From the IMG/VR virus record IMGVR_UViG_3300005860_000051, positions 1 to 29,473 of that record: 29,473 nt of DNA. One strand, given 5' to 3'. The notes under the pieces are model-generated. The model was not told the DNA's origin and searched no databases. It worked only from the letters and a program-made list of their open reading frames with translations. A program made the position numbers and the translations under genes. This document shows positions 23,576 to 29,231 of this stretch, in pieces. The stretch's first letter is position 1. Every line of letters begins with the position of its first letter. This DNA is from a virus.

Positions 23576-24221
23576 GCCAGTATATAACGCAAAATACGTT
23601 TGTCAGTTTCCCATTAGAGCATTTACTTTAGTTCCCATTGAAGTAAGAAAATCTTGTTGCTTTATCGGAGTAGAGCATTCAGAGCATCAAAAAATAGGTT
23701 GTGGAAGTGGGTTTTTAACCCATCTTGGAATTATAACTGCATATCACGTAGTTAATGTAGAAAAACCAGATTTAGTTTATGCTTCTTTTATTCATTCTGA
23801 CCACGATTATTTCAGTTTTGAATTAGGGGAAGCACTTGTTTTTCCTGAATTGGATTTGGCTATTTTTGAAGCTCCAACAATTCTCTCTGACTTTTATGAA
23901 CCTGCAAGCGTAATAGTAGACCAACCAAATTTAGTTAAAGAGATACTAAAGAAAGAAAAGATTTATGGATTTGGATGTCCACAGGGAATATTGGGAATAG
24001 TGTGGGAAGCCAAACCTCTTGCTTTTCACGAAGGAAAGATTTACTCAAAAGGACTTGCTTTCTTTGGAATTTCTGGAGGACCAATGTTCTATCTTAAAGA
24101 TGGAAAGTTAGTAGTTCTTGCCATTAATTTTGCCATTTATGCTGGAAGCGGAACAATAATATCTCGAACATTAGAGTTAAATTTAAGAGAAGGAGGTGAC
24201 AAAAGGGATTGTTCTTTGTGA
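23565..24221 (+). CDS. Trypsin-like serine protease
   Basis: 218 residues from ATG 23565 (ATG 23559 also possible), chosen for its spacing to GGGGG. The catalytic triad is readable: H61 in GFLTHLGIITAYHVV, D97 in FPELDLAIFEAP, and S170 in FFGISGGPMF (the GxSGGP motif). There is no signal peptide, so it acts inside the cell or the virion. In a phage it could process structural proteins or attack host proteins; the head genes are far away, so a host target or defence-related role is as likely. It ends just before a terminator. Confidence 0.8.
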   Translation: MLVRPVYNAKYVCQFPIRAFTLVPIEVRKSCCFIGVEHSEHQKIGCGSGFLTHLGIITAYHVVNVEKPDLVYASFIHSDHDYFSFELGEALVFPELDLAIFEAPTILSDFYEPASVIVDQPNLVKEILKKEKIYGFGCPQGILGIVWEAKPLAFHEGKIYSKGLAFFGISGGPMFYLKDGKLVVLAINFAIYAGSGTIISRTLELNLREGGDKRDCSL

Positions 24222-24261
24222 AAACAACACTATCATTACACAACAAAATAGTTCTTTTGAG

Positions 24262-24292
24262 GTGGTGTCCCGTTTGGGGCACCACAATTTTA
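24262..24292 (+). terminator. Intrinsic terminator
   Basis: GTGGTGTCCC, loop GTTT, GGGGCACCAC (10-bp stem with one T-G wobble) followed by AATTTTA. It closes the exonuclease/protease cassette and ends only 8 nt before a tRNA-like cloverleaf. Confidence 0.75.
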
Positions 24293-24293
24293 T

Positions 24294-24363
24294 GAGGCTG
24301 TAGATTAGTAGAAATCGGCGCTCCCTATGGGCGCAGACGCTGGTGCAATTCCAGCCAGTCTCG
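24294..24363 (+). tRNA. tRNA-like cloverleaf with CUA (amber) anticodon
   Basis: The sequence folds into all four arms with no bases left over. Acceptor GAGGCTG/CAGTCTC (7 bp, one G-T), linker TA, D arm GATT-AGTAGA-AATC (4 bp), G26, anticodon arm GCGCT-CCCTATG-GGCGC (5 bp), AGAC variable loop, T arm GCTGG-TGCAATT-CCAGC (5 bp), discriminator G at 24363. The middle of the anticodon loop is CTA (24325-24327), which would read UAG. Odd points: C instead of U at 33, U at 37, a 6-nt D loop without GG, G instead of T at position 55 of the T loop, and no encoded CCA. It is either a divergent suppressor tRNA or a tRNA-like ncRNA. The short D loop recalls tRNA-Pyl, but other Pyl marks are absent. Confidence 0.5.
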
Positions 24364-24391
24364 CAAATAGTTAAACAATTGGATTTTTCTC

Positions 24392-24419
24392 TTGACTTTT
24401 TTAAAAAATTTTTTATAAT
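24392..24419 (+). promoter_or_regulatory. Strong sigma70-type promoter P1 (replication gene)
   Basis: TTGACT (24392-24397), 16-bp spacer of T, A and T tracts, TATAAT (24414-24419). Start point about 24426. It is almost identical to the promoter at 25677, including the T6-A6-T6 spacer. It drives the structured leader and the replication-initiator-like gene. Confidence 0.8.
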
Positions 24420-24437
24420 AGAAGTAAACAATAACTT

Positions 24438-24445
24438 AAAGGTCA
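24438..24445 (+). promoter_or_regulatory. AAAGGTCA box 12, in the leader RNA
   Basis: AAAGGTCA lies 19 nt after the -10 box of P1, hence within the transcript, and 21 nt before a short ATG frame (24467). AGGTCAA here is perfectly complementary to TTGACCT at 24484-24490 in the same leader. Confidence 0.65.
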
Positions 24446-24460
24446 AACAAATAAACAATA

Positions 24461-24530
24461 GGAGGAATGGGGCACGCCGCGGGTTGACCTATTTTGGGTA
24501 AGTCCTCATTCCTCCCCCGCGGTTTTTTTT
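24461..24530 (+). promoter_or_regulatory. Leader RNA with alternative hairpins (attenuator)
   Basis: Two mutually exclusive stems. Stem A: GGAGGAATGGGG (24461-24472) with CCTCATTCCTCC (24504-24515), 12 bp with one G-T. Stem B: CCGCGGG (24477-24483) with CCCGCGG (24516-24522), 7 bp of pure G-C followed directly by eight T, the form of an intrinsic terminator. Stem A would act as antiterminator; the box 12/TTGACCT pairing offers a third state. It ends 6 nt before the ATG of the replication-initiator-like gene, so this gene is probably controlled by transcription attenuation. Confidence 0.65.
24467..24487 (+). CDS. Possible leader peptide MGHAAG
   Basis: ATG at 24467 opens a six-codon frame (M-G-H-A-A-G) ending in TGA within the leader RNA. 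The AAAGGTCA box lies 21 nt upstream as for real genes. A GGAGGA abuts the ATG, too close for normal use. A ribosome here would open stem A and sit on the 5' half of stem B. Speculative. Confidence 0.3.
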   Translation: MGHAAG

Positions 24531-24536
24531 ATTATT

Positions 24537-25286
24537 ATGGAAGAAGAAGTTCAAATAAAAAGAAGTTTCTGGGCGTTTATTCCTTCAATGGCCTTATCTG
24601 ATAAATCTTTATCTTCTACAGCAAAGTTAATTTTGGCTGAAATTTATTCTTTAGCGGATGAAAACGGAGTATGTTATCCAAGCAATAAACATTTCTCTGA
24701 AATTTTAGGAATAAGCGAAACTCAAGTAAGTAAATGTATATCTCAACTTAAAAAAAGAGGATGGGTTGATATTGAAATTATTCCAGAAAAAGGAAATTTG
24801 AGGGTCTTGAAGATAAATTTAAGAGGTATTGATGAAAAGTTAAAGAGGTCTTATCAAAAAGTTAAAGAGGGGTATTGTCAAAAAGTTAAAGAAAGAAATA
24901 CATATATAGAAAATCAATTAGAAACTCAATTAGAAAATAAAATTATTATGTTCTCTAAAGAGAACAGGAAGACTTCGTCTTCTTCTTATGGAAATTCAGA
25001 TATTAACTACTTAATGGAAAAATTTAAAGAAATAACGGAACTTAAAAAGATGGACGGTTCAGAAAAACAAAATAGGCGTTATTGTTGGCTTTGCATTAAA
25101 AAGTTTAACGGAAAAGAAAATGTGGAGAAACTCTTAAAAATAGCAGTTAAATTTGATTTTCATAAAGCCAATCTTACCAGTTTCAAATATCTGTATTATC
25201 ATGGAGTAAAAATTTTGAATGAATTCAAAGAAAAGATCAAACATCCAACTTATATTGAAATAAAAAACGGAAAAATAGTAAGATGA
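24537..25286 (+). CDS. Replication-initiator-like protein with winged helix
   Basis: 249 residues. The N-terminus (KRSFWAFIPSMALSDKSLSS, AKLILAEIYSLADENGVCYP, SNKHFSEILGISETQVSKCI, LKKRGWVDIE) is the winged-helix domain typical of phage replication initiators and helix-turn-helix replisome organisers. A linker rich in Ser (residues 140-160) leads to a C-terminal helical domain with YCWLCIKKFNG. It should bind the origin and help load the host helicase. It is controlled by promoter P1 and the attenuator leader, and overlaps the next gene (ATGA). Confidence 0.75.
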   Translation: MEEEVQIKRSFWAFIPSMALSDKSLSSTAKLILAEIYSLADENGVCYPSNKHFSEILGISETQVSKCISQLKKRGWVDIEIIPEKGNLRVLKINLRGIDEKLKRSYQKVKEGYCQKVKERNTYIENQLETQLENKIIMFSKENRKTSSSSYGNSDINYLMEKFKEITELKKMDGSEKQNRRYCWLCIKKFNGKENVEKLLKIAVKFDFHKANLTSFKYLYYHGVKILNEFKEKIKHPTYIEIKNGKIVR

Positions 25287-25645
25287 AAATTTTAATTAAA
25301 CTATCAGATAAAAGAGAAATTGAAATCGAAGTAGACGAACAAGAATTCGAAGAAATAAAAAAAGAACTTTTAGAGGGAAAAATTAAATTTTTAAGTATAG
25401 AGGGAAAAATTATTAGAGCTTCACTAATAGAAAGCATTGAATCATTAAAAGAAAGAACAGTGCCCGAATTTAGTTTACCAGAACCAAAAATGGAAAGCGT
25501 AGACGAAACAATAAGAAGAAAAAAGGTTAAAAAATATATGAGCAAAATTTGGTATTCCTTAAAGGAAAAAGGATTGTTTGAAGGATATGAAACTCCAGAC
25601 GAATACAGAAAGGCAAGAGGAATGCCATTGTCAGACGAGATGTGA
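25283..25645 (+). CDS. Hypothetical acidic protein after the initiator
   Basis: 120 residues. N-terminal beta-strand pattern (KILIKLSDKREIEIEVDEQE) then IRASLIESIESLK and a long helical C-terminus ending GYETPDEYRKARGMP. Not recognised. Start overlaps the initiator stop by 4 nt, so it is co-translated and may be a partner in replication. Promoter P2 follows. Confidence 0.6.
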   Translation: MKILIKLSDKREIEIEVDEQEFEEIKKELLEGKIKFLSIEGKIIRASLIESIESLKERTVPEFSLPEPKMESVDETIRRKKVKKYMSKIWYSLKEKGLFEGYETPDEYRKARGMPLSDEM

Positions 25646-25657
25646 AATAATAAAAAG

Positions 25658-25666
25658 TTATTCACA
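25658..25666 (+). promoter_or_regulatory. DnaA-box-like TTATTCACA
   Basis: TTATTCACA fits the consensus TTATNCACA and is 11 nt before the -35 of promoter P2, a position suiting a DnaA or initiator-regulated promoter. The sequence match is short, and could be chance in AT-rich DNA. Confidence 0.4.
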
Positions 25667-25676
25667 AAAAGGGTTC

Positions 25677-25704
25677 TTGACTTTTTTAAAAAAATTTTTA
25701 TAAT
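25677..25704 (+). promoter_or_regulatory. Strong sigma70-type promoter P2
   Basis: TTGACT (25677-25682), 16-bp spacer, TATAAT (25699-25704). The stretch CTTGACTTTTTTAAAAAA is shared exactly with P1, and the whole 31-bp promoter differs by one base. It drives the small genes from 25753 on. Confidence 0.8.
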
Positions 25705-25752
25705 AGTAAGTGAAAAAAAGATAATATAAAAATACATTAAAAAAACAAAACA

Positions 25753-25950
25753 ATGAAAGCAAAAGAAAGAAAAAAAATAAAAATGGAAATGTATAACTGG
25801 TTGTGGGAAAACTATAAGAATGAATATACGATGCAAGAATTAACAAAAACACTTGGAATTCCTCTTTCTACTTTTGCCAGATATATTATGGAATATAGAG
25901 AAAAAAAAGAAGAACAAAAGGTCGAAAACTTAAATCAAAAAAATGAGTGA
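25753..25950 (+). CDS. Small helix-turn-helix protein
   Basis: 65 residues, basic. MQELTKTLGIPLSTFARYIM is a helix-turn-helix pattern (helix, GIP turn, recognition helix), preceded by a Lys-rich N-terminus and followed by a charged helix. Probably a transcription regulator of the early genes. It lies about 50 nt downstream of P2. Its last codons contain the AAAGGTCG box for the following gene. Confidence 0.6.
   Translation: MKAKERKKIKMEMYNWLWENYKNEYTMQELTKTLGIPLSTFARYIMEYREKKEEQKVENLNQKNE
25917..25924 (+). promoter_or_regulatory. AAAGGTCG box 13, inside a reading frame
   Basis: AAAGGTCG within the 3' end of the HTH gene, ending 18 nt before ATG 25943. Confidence 0.6.
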
Positions 25951-26134
25951 GATTTTAGCAACAAGTTCAATTGGGGTTCTTCAGTCAATCAGTTTAACAT
26001 TATTAGTTTTTTATGCTATAGCAGTATTTTTAGGTACTTATATTGCTTCAAGGTTGTATGGCTTTTTAGGGGTGTGTTTTTATATTATGGGGGTTGCGAT
26101 TATTTCAATGGTGTTGAATGTTTTGTTCGGTTAA
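25943..26134 (+). CDS. Two-helix small membrane protein
   Basis: 63 residues, mostly hydrophobic: ISLTLLVFYAIAVFLGTYIA and LGVCFYIMGVAIISMVLNVLF form two membrane helices joined by a short SRLYGF loop. Not recognised. Overlaps the HTH stop by 8 nt. It could be a host-membrane effector, or a superinfection or lysis timing protein. Confidence 0.6.
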   Translation: MSEILATSSIGVLQSISLTLLVFYAIAVFLGTYIASRLYGFLGVCFYIMGVAIISMVLNVLFG

Positions 26135-26165
26135 AAGATTAAAATAATAAAAATAAAAAAGCAAA

Positions 26166-26549
26166 ATGAAATTAGAAAAGAGTATAACAATACAGGATAA
26201 ACAAAACATAGCAAGACCAAGTGTAGATATTTTTAATGGAGATATTATTAAAATACTTGATGAAGGAAAATGGATTACCTTTAAATATAAAGACAAAGAA
26301 AGAAAAAGATTGGCATTTTTAATTCAGACAAAATATATGACAGAGAAATTATTGCCTCTAAATCAGCAATCTATAAACAATCTCATTGATGCTTATGGAG
26401 ATGAAACTAAAAACTGGGTAGGAAAAGAAGCAAGAGTATGGATATTTAAAAGTAATGTTGGGGGTAATTTTAGAGATGTTGTTTACTTGGCACACCCAGA
26501 CTGGATTTTTAAAAAAAATCGGTTTGTTAAACCAAATGAGGAGGAATAG
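26166..26549 (+). CDS. Hypothetical protein with ssDNA-binding-like layout
   Basis: 127 residues. Beta-rich, with FNGDIIKILDEGKWITFKYK then QSINNLIDAYGDETKNWVGKEARVWIFKSN. The pattern 'N-x-x-x-L-x-x-x-[YF]-G-D-E-T-x-x-W-[VI]-G-K' is common in small phage proteins encoded near replication genes. A nucleic-acid binding role is plausible but not shown. Ends in TAG 1 nt before the next TTG start; its last codons supply AGGAGG for the next gene. Confidence 0.55.
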   Translation: MKLEKSITIQDKQNIARPSVDIFNGDIIKILDEGKWITFKYKDKERKRLAFLIQTKYMTEKLLPLNQQSINNLIDAYGDETKNWVGKEARVWIFKSNVGGNFRDVVYLAHPDWIFKKNRFVKPNEEE

Positions 26550-26550
26550 T

Positions 26551-26856
26551 TTGAAAGTAAAAATCAATAGATTATTTGTAAAGAGAATTGGAGAAGAAAC
26601 AAAATTTTTTGCTTCCGTAAGAGACTACATTGTTGAAAAAGCAAAAAAAGAAAAAAAAGATTTAGTAGTTTTCTGTAAGGAACTAAACGAAGAAATTATC
26701 GTTCCCCATGAGAAACTTGGAGAGGGAATTAAAAACAAAGAAGTTTTTAAAGGCAAAATAGATGGTAAAGAATATTCATTAGTAGATTATGATTGGAAAA
26801 GGTTTAAAAAACCAAATTTGAATAATCCAATAATATTTTCAAAACTAATTTTATGA
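26551..26856 (+). CDS. Hypothetical protein, TTG start
   Basis: 101 residues. TTG at 26551 is chosen because GAGGAGGAA lies just before it. The frame is open from 26455, but that part lies wholly inside the previous gene. Beta-alpha pattern (KVKINRLFVKRIGEETKFFA, DLVVFCKELNEEIIVPHEKL). Its C-terminus overlaps the next gene (ATGA). Function unknown. Confidence 0.55.
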   Translation: MKVKINRLFVKRIGEETKFFASVRDYIVEKAKKEKKDLVVFCKELNEEIIVPHEKLGEGIKNKEVFKGKIDGKEYSLVDYDWKRFKKPNLNNPIIFSKLIL

Positions 26857-27023
26857 GAGAAGAAAAAAAAATTAGAGGAAGAGAAGTTTATGTTAAATGT
26901 CCTTTTTGTGGGGTTTGGAGAAATAAGGAGTTAGCACCAAAATGTCCAATATGTTTTGGAAGGGGTAAGGGAAATTCAGGTAAGTTAATGAGGAGAAAAC
27001 TAAAAATAATTAAAGAATTATGA
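26853..27023 (+). CDS. Small zinc-ribbon protein
   Basis: 56 residues. CPFCG, then CPICFGRG: two CxxC pairs 13 residues apart, a rubredoxin/zinc-ribbon knuckle. The rest is Lys/Arg-rich. Stop and start overlap both neighbours (ATGA at each end), which supports its reality. Probably nucleic-acid binding. Confidence 0.6.
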   Translation: MREEKKIRGREVYVKCPFCGVWRNKELAPKCPICFGRGKGNSGKLMRRKLKIIKEL

Positions 27024-27336
27024 AAGAAAAAATAATTGAGATATTAAGAGAATATTCTGATGCGACTACTAATTTATTAAGCGATTTATTAAGCGAAAGC
27101 ACTTTTAAAGAAAAACTTGACTACTGTCTTGAAGCTGATTATGAATATGCTAATAAAATAAAATTTTGGAATTATTTTACCAAGAAAAAATCAAAAACCA
27201 CCAGAGATTTATTGATATTTTAGAAGGATTAAAAATAAAAGAAAAATATTCTATACCTGTAATCGTTTATCAAGAAATTCAAAAAATCAACCAAAAAATT
27301 CAAAAAGCAATTAACCAATTAAAAGATGAAAAATAA
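27020..27336 (+). pseudogene. Helical protein broken by a frameshift
   Basis: The frame from 27020 runs MKEKIIEILREYSDATTNLL ... KFWNYF, then shifts into a short Lys/Thr-rich tail ending in TAG at 27223. In the -1 frame, coding-like sequence continues at once (YQEKIKNHQRFIDILEGLKI ... NQLKDEK) to TAA at 27334-27336. The junction is a TTTT run at 27175-27178; one extra T would join both parts into a helical protein of about 105 residues. Alternatives: a separate small gene starting at TTG 27166, an assembly error, or a real inactivating mutation. No convincing slippery heptamer is present. Confidence 0.55.
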
Positions 27337-27337
27337 A

Positions 27338-27345
27338 AAAGGTCG
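27338..27345 (+). promoter_or_regulatory. AAAGGTCG box 14
   Basis: AAAGGTCG, 33 nt before ATG 27379. The spacer is longer than usual because AATAATTAAAATT occurs twice in tandem (27353-27378 region). Confidence 0.6.
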
Positions 27346-27378
27346 CCAAAATAATTAAAATTAAAAATAATTAAAATT

Positions 27379-27708
27379 ATGGAATTTAAAAATGAAGAAT
27401 TGGGAGAGAGAATAGGGAAAGAGGCAAAAAAAATTATAAAAGAATATATAGATGACTTTGCGGAAGATGTGTTTAAAGAAAGAGTAGATAAAGAAGTAAA
27501 AGAAATTTTAGGAGGTTTTATACAAATGTTATATGATGAATATAAGTTCAGGCTGAAGAATTTTGAAGATGAGGTAATTCTGAAAAAGGAGGAAGTAATG
27601 AGTTATGAGCCCCCAGAAAAAAAAATTTATTTTAGACGGGGCATTTTAAAAAGTTTTGAAATCTTTGTTAATTTATTAGAAGAACTTAAAAAAAGATTTT
27701 TGGAATAA
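27379..27708 (+). CDS. Hypothetical helical protein
   Basis: 109 residues, Lys/Glu-rich helices throughout (KEAKKIIKEYIDDFAEDVFK, LKSFEIFVNLLEELKKRFLE). Not recognised. Has a box 14 leader. Confidence 0.6.
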   Translation: MEFKNEELGERIGKEAKKIIKEYIDDFAEDVFKERVDKEVKEILGGFIQMLYDEYKFRLKNFEDEVILKKEEVMSYEPPEKKIYFRRGILKSFEIFVNLLEELKKRFLE

Positions 27709-27719
27709 TAAAAAATTAA

Positions 27720-27727
27720 AAAGGTCG
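27720..27727 (+). promoter_or_regulatory. AAAGGTCG box 15
   Basis: AAAGGTCG, 18 nt before ATG 27746. The leader GGTCGCCAAAAATAATTAAA is nearly the same as that at 27341, so the two leaders are probably duplicates. Confidence 0.6.
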
Positions 27728-27745
27728 CCAAAAATAATTAAAAAT

Positions 27746-27796
27746 ATGGCGGGAAGACGACCCAGAAAAATAAGAAAAGAAACAGATGTTGAATAA
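27746..27796 (+). CDS. 16-residue micro-ORF, AT-hook-like
   Basis: MAGRRPRKIRKETDVE, with the complete boxed leader of normal genes. GRRPRK resembles an AT-hook core (G-R-P flanked by basic residues), which binds the minor groove of AT-rich DNA. It may be a real small protein or the start of a gene cut down by deletion. Confidence 0.35.
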   Translation: MAGRRPRKIRKETDVE

Positions 27797-27810
27797 TAGT
27801 AATTAAAACC

Positions 27811-28032
27811 ATGAGAAAAACCAAATCTAAAAAAATTGAAAAGGAATTAAAAGAGATTAAAGAATTACTGAAAGAAATTTCGAAAAAACTGGATAAGATG
27901 GAAGGGGTTGTAATTCATTATCATTTTGATAATAGGAATAATGGATGGAAATCAACAACAACTTGGTATTCAGTTTATTCTCCTTCCTTGACCACTACAA
28001 ATCCCGAATGGTGTAAAATTTGTTATAATTAA
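27811..28032 (+). CDS. Coiled-coil hypothetical protein
   Basis: 73 residues: Lys/Glu-rich coiled coil (KELKEIKELLKEISKKLDK) then a Ser/Thr/Tyr/Trp-rich tail with WCKICYN at the end. Function unknown. It precedes the peptidase gene by 4 nt, so possibly a partner of it. Confidence 0.5.
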   Translation: MRKTKSKKIEKELKEIKELLKEISKKLDKMEGVVIHYHFDNRNNGWKSTTTWYSVYSPSLTTTNPEWCKICYN

Positions 28033-28036
28033 AACT

Positions 28037-29131
28037 GTGTTCTGGTTTTTAAAAAAACGACAATTTAAAACAGGACTTTTACCAGACAATAGAAAGCCAG
28101 AGGAAAGAGAAAAAGATTATTTAACTTGCGAATTATTAGAAGCGGAACCGATAACTTGGATAGATTTTGAACAATGGAAACAAAAGCCAGAAATTCAAAA
28201 GATGTTAAACGAATTGCCAGTTTATTCACAAAATGGGAGTAGTTCCTGTGTTAGTCAATCAATTGCTTTAATAGCAACAATAAACAATTGGAAAGAAGAA
28301 GGAAAAGCAATTAAATTTTCAGCGAGGGGAATATACGCCAGAAGGAGTAATAAGCCCAACGAAGGAATGAGATTTTATGATGCGGCAGAATTATTCAGAA
28401 AGTATGGAGCAGTTCCAGAACCGCTTTTGCCAAGTCAAGATTTAAACGAAGAACAAATGAATAAATTAGATGATTACTTGCCATCTTACGATTTGATTGG
28501 GAAAATATATGCTCCCACAAATTATTTCTGGGTGAATTCATTTGATGAGATAGTTCAAATTGCTTCAAGAAATTATCCAGTTCAAATAGGGGTTAGGTTT
28601 GGTCCAGGAGAATGGGATTATGTAGTGCCACGAATTATAACTTCTTATACTTTATTTGATTTAAAATTTGGTCATAGTATAGTAGTTTTACCATATTCTT
28701 ATTTTCTTTATGGAGGTAAAAGAGCGGTTTTTATTCAAGATTCTTGGAATTATGGTAGGGGATTGAATGGTAGAAGGATTTTAACAGAGGATTGGTTTCA
28801 AGGAGCAAGATTTATGGGGGGTCTTTGGTATGAGGATATAAATAACTTTGCAGTGTTTAACGCTTCACCAGCACAATTGCCAAAATACCAATGGACAAGG
28901 GATTTGTATGTAGGTTCAAGAGGAGAAGATGTAAAAATGCTTCAATTGGCATTAGGAATGATAAAAGATGAACAAGGGTATTTGTTTCCTTTGATTAGTC
29001 AAGTTCCAACGGGGTATTACGGGGGTCTTACGAGAAATGCGGTTTTAAGATATCAAAAATTATTCAATTTATTGCCTACGGGCATATTTGATACTCCTAC
29101 ACGATTGAAACTAAATGAAATGTGTAAATGA
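28037..29131 (+). CDS. Papain-like cysteine peptidase with peptidoglycan-binding domain
   Basis: 364 residues from GTG 28037. Peptidase domain: YSQNGSSSCVSQS (Q65, C71), FGHSIVVLP (H213), and QDSWNYG (D235 or N238), the Gln-Cys-His-Asn/Asp order of C1-type peptidases. C-terminal about 290-364: peptidoglycan-binding fold with YVGSRGEDVKMLQ, GYYGGLTRNAVLRYQKL and PTGIFDTPTRLKLN, a form frequent in Patescibacteria. There is no signal peptide. Probably an endolysin or virion-associated peptidase cutting the peptide part of the wall or surface protein. The frame after its TGA stays open into a membrane-like segment. Confidence 0.75.
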   Translation: MFWFLKKRQFKTGLLPDNRKPEEREKDYLTCELLEAEPITWIDFEQWKQKPEIQKMLNELPVYSQNGSSSCVSQSIALIATINNWKEEGKAIKFSARGIYARRSNKPNEGMRFYDAAELFRKYGAVPEPLLPSQDLNEEQMNKLDDYLPSYDLIGKIYAPTNYFWVNSFDEIVQIASRNYPVQIGVRFGPGEWDYVVPRIITSYTLFDLKFGHSIVVLPYSYFLYGGKRAVFIQDSWNYGRGLNGRRILTEDWFQGARFMGGLWYEDINNFAVFNASPAQLPKYQWTRDLYVGSRGEDVKMLQLALGMIKDEQGYLFPLISQVPTGYYGGLTRNAVLRYQKLFNLLPTGIFDTPTRLKLNEMCK

Positions 29132-29230
29132 AAAATAGAAGAAAAAACCAAAGATATTTTAATTGATATTGTGATTGTTTTAGCGATAATAGGATTGGCG
29201 ATTGAGATTTGGTATTTTGTTGTTGGATAA
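29132..29230 (+). other. Open frame for a membrane segment without standard start
   Basis: Directly after the TGA stop of the peptidase and in the same frame, 32 codons encode KIEEKTKDILIDIVIVLAII and a further hydrophobic stretch, ending in TAA. No ATG is available; GTG 29171 is possible but gives only 20 residues. Either a TGA read-through tail that anchors the peptidase in the membrane, an unusual start, or chance. Confidence 0.3.
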
Positions 29231-29231
29231 A

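Noticed and set aside
24461-24522. A full H-type pseudoknot using stems A and B together
   Set aside because: With zero bases between the 3' arms and only 4 nt for loop 1, the 12-bp and 7-bp stems cannot form at once; they are better read as alternatives.
5972-26549. Genome-wide recoding of TAG as a sense codon
   Set aside because: Several genes end in TAG with non-coding-looking sequence after it (6380-6382, 8553-8555), and TAG is followed at once by the next start codon in one case.
27160-27180. Programmed -1 ribosomal frameshift
   Set aside because: AAAATTT and the T-run do not match X-XXY-YYZ in the reading frame, and no stable downstream structure is seen; mutation or assembly error fits better.
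716-27727. The AAAGGTCG box as an ordinary Shine-Dalgarno site
   Set aside because: Only AAAGG could pair with the usual 16S tail, and the distance to the start (about 18 nt) is two to three times the normal spacing.
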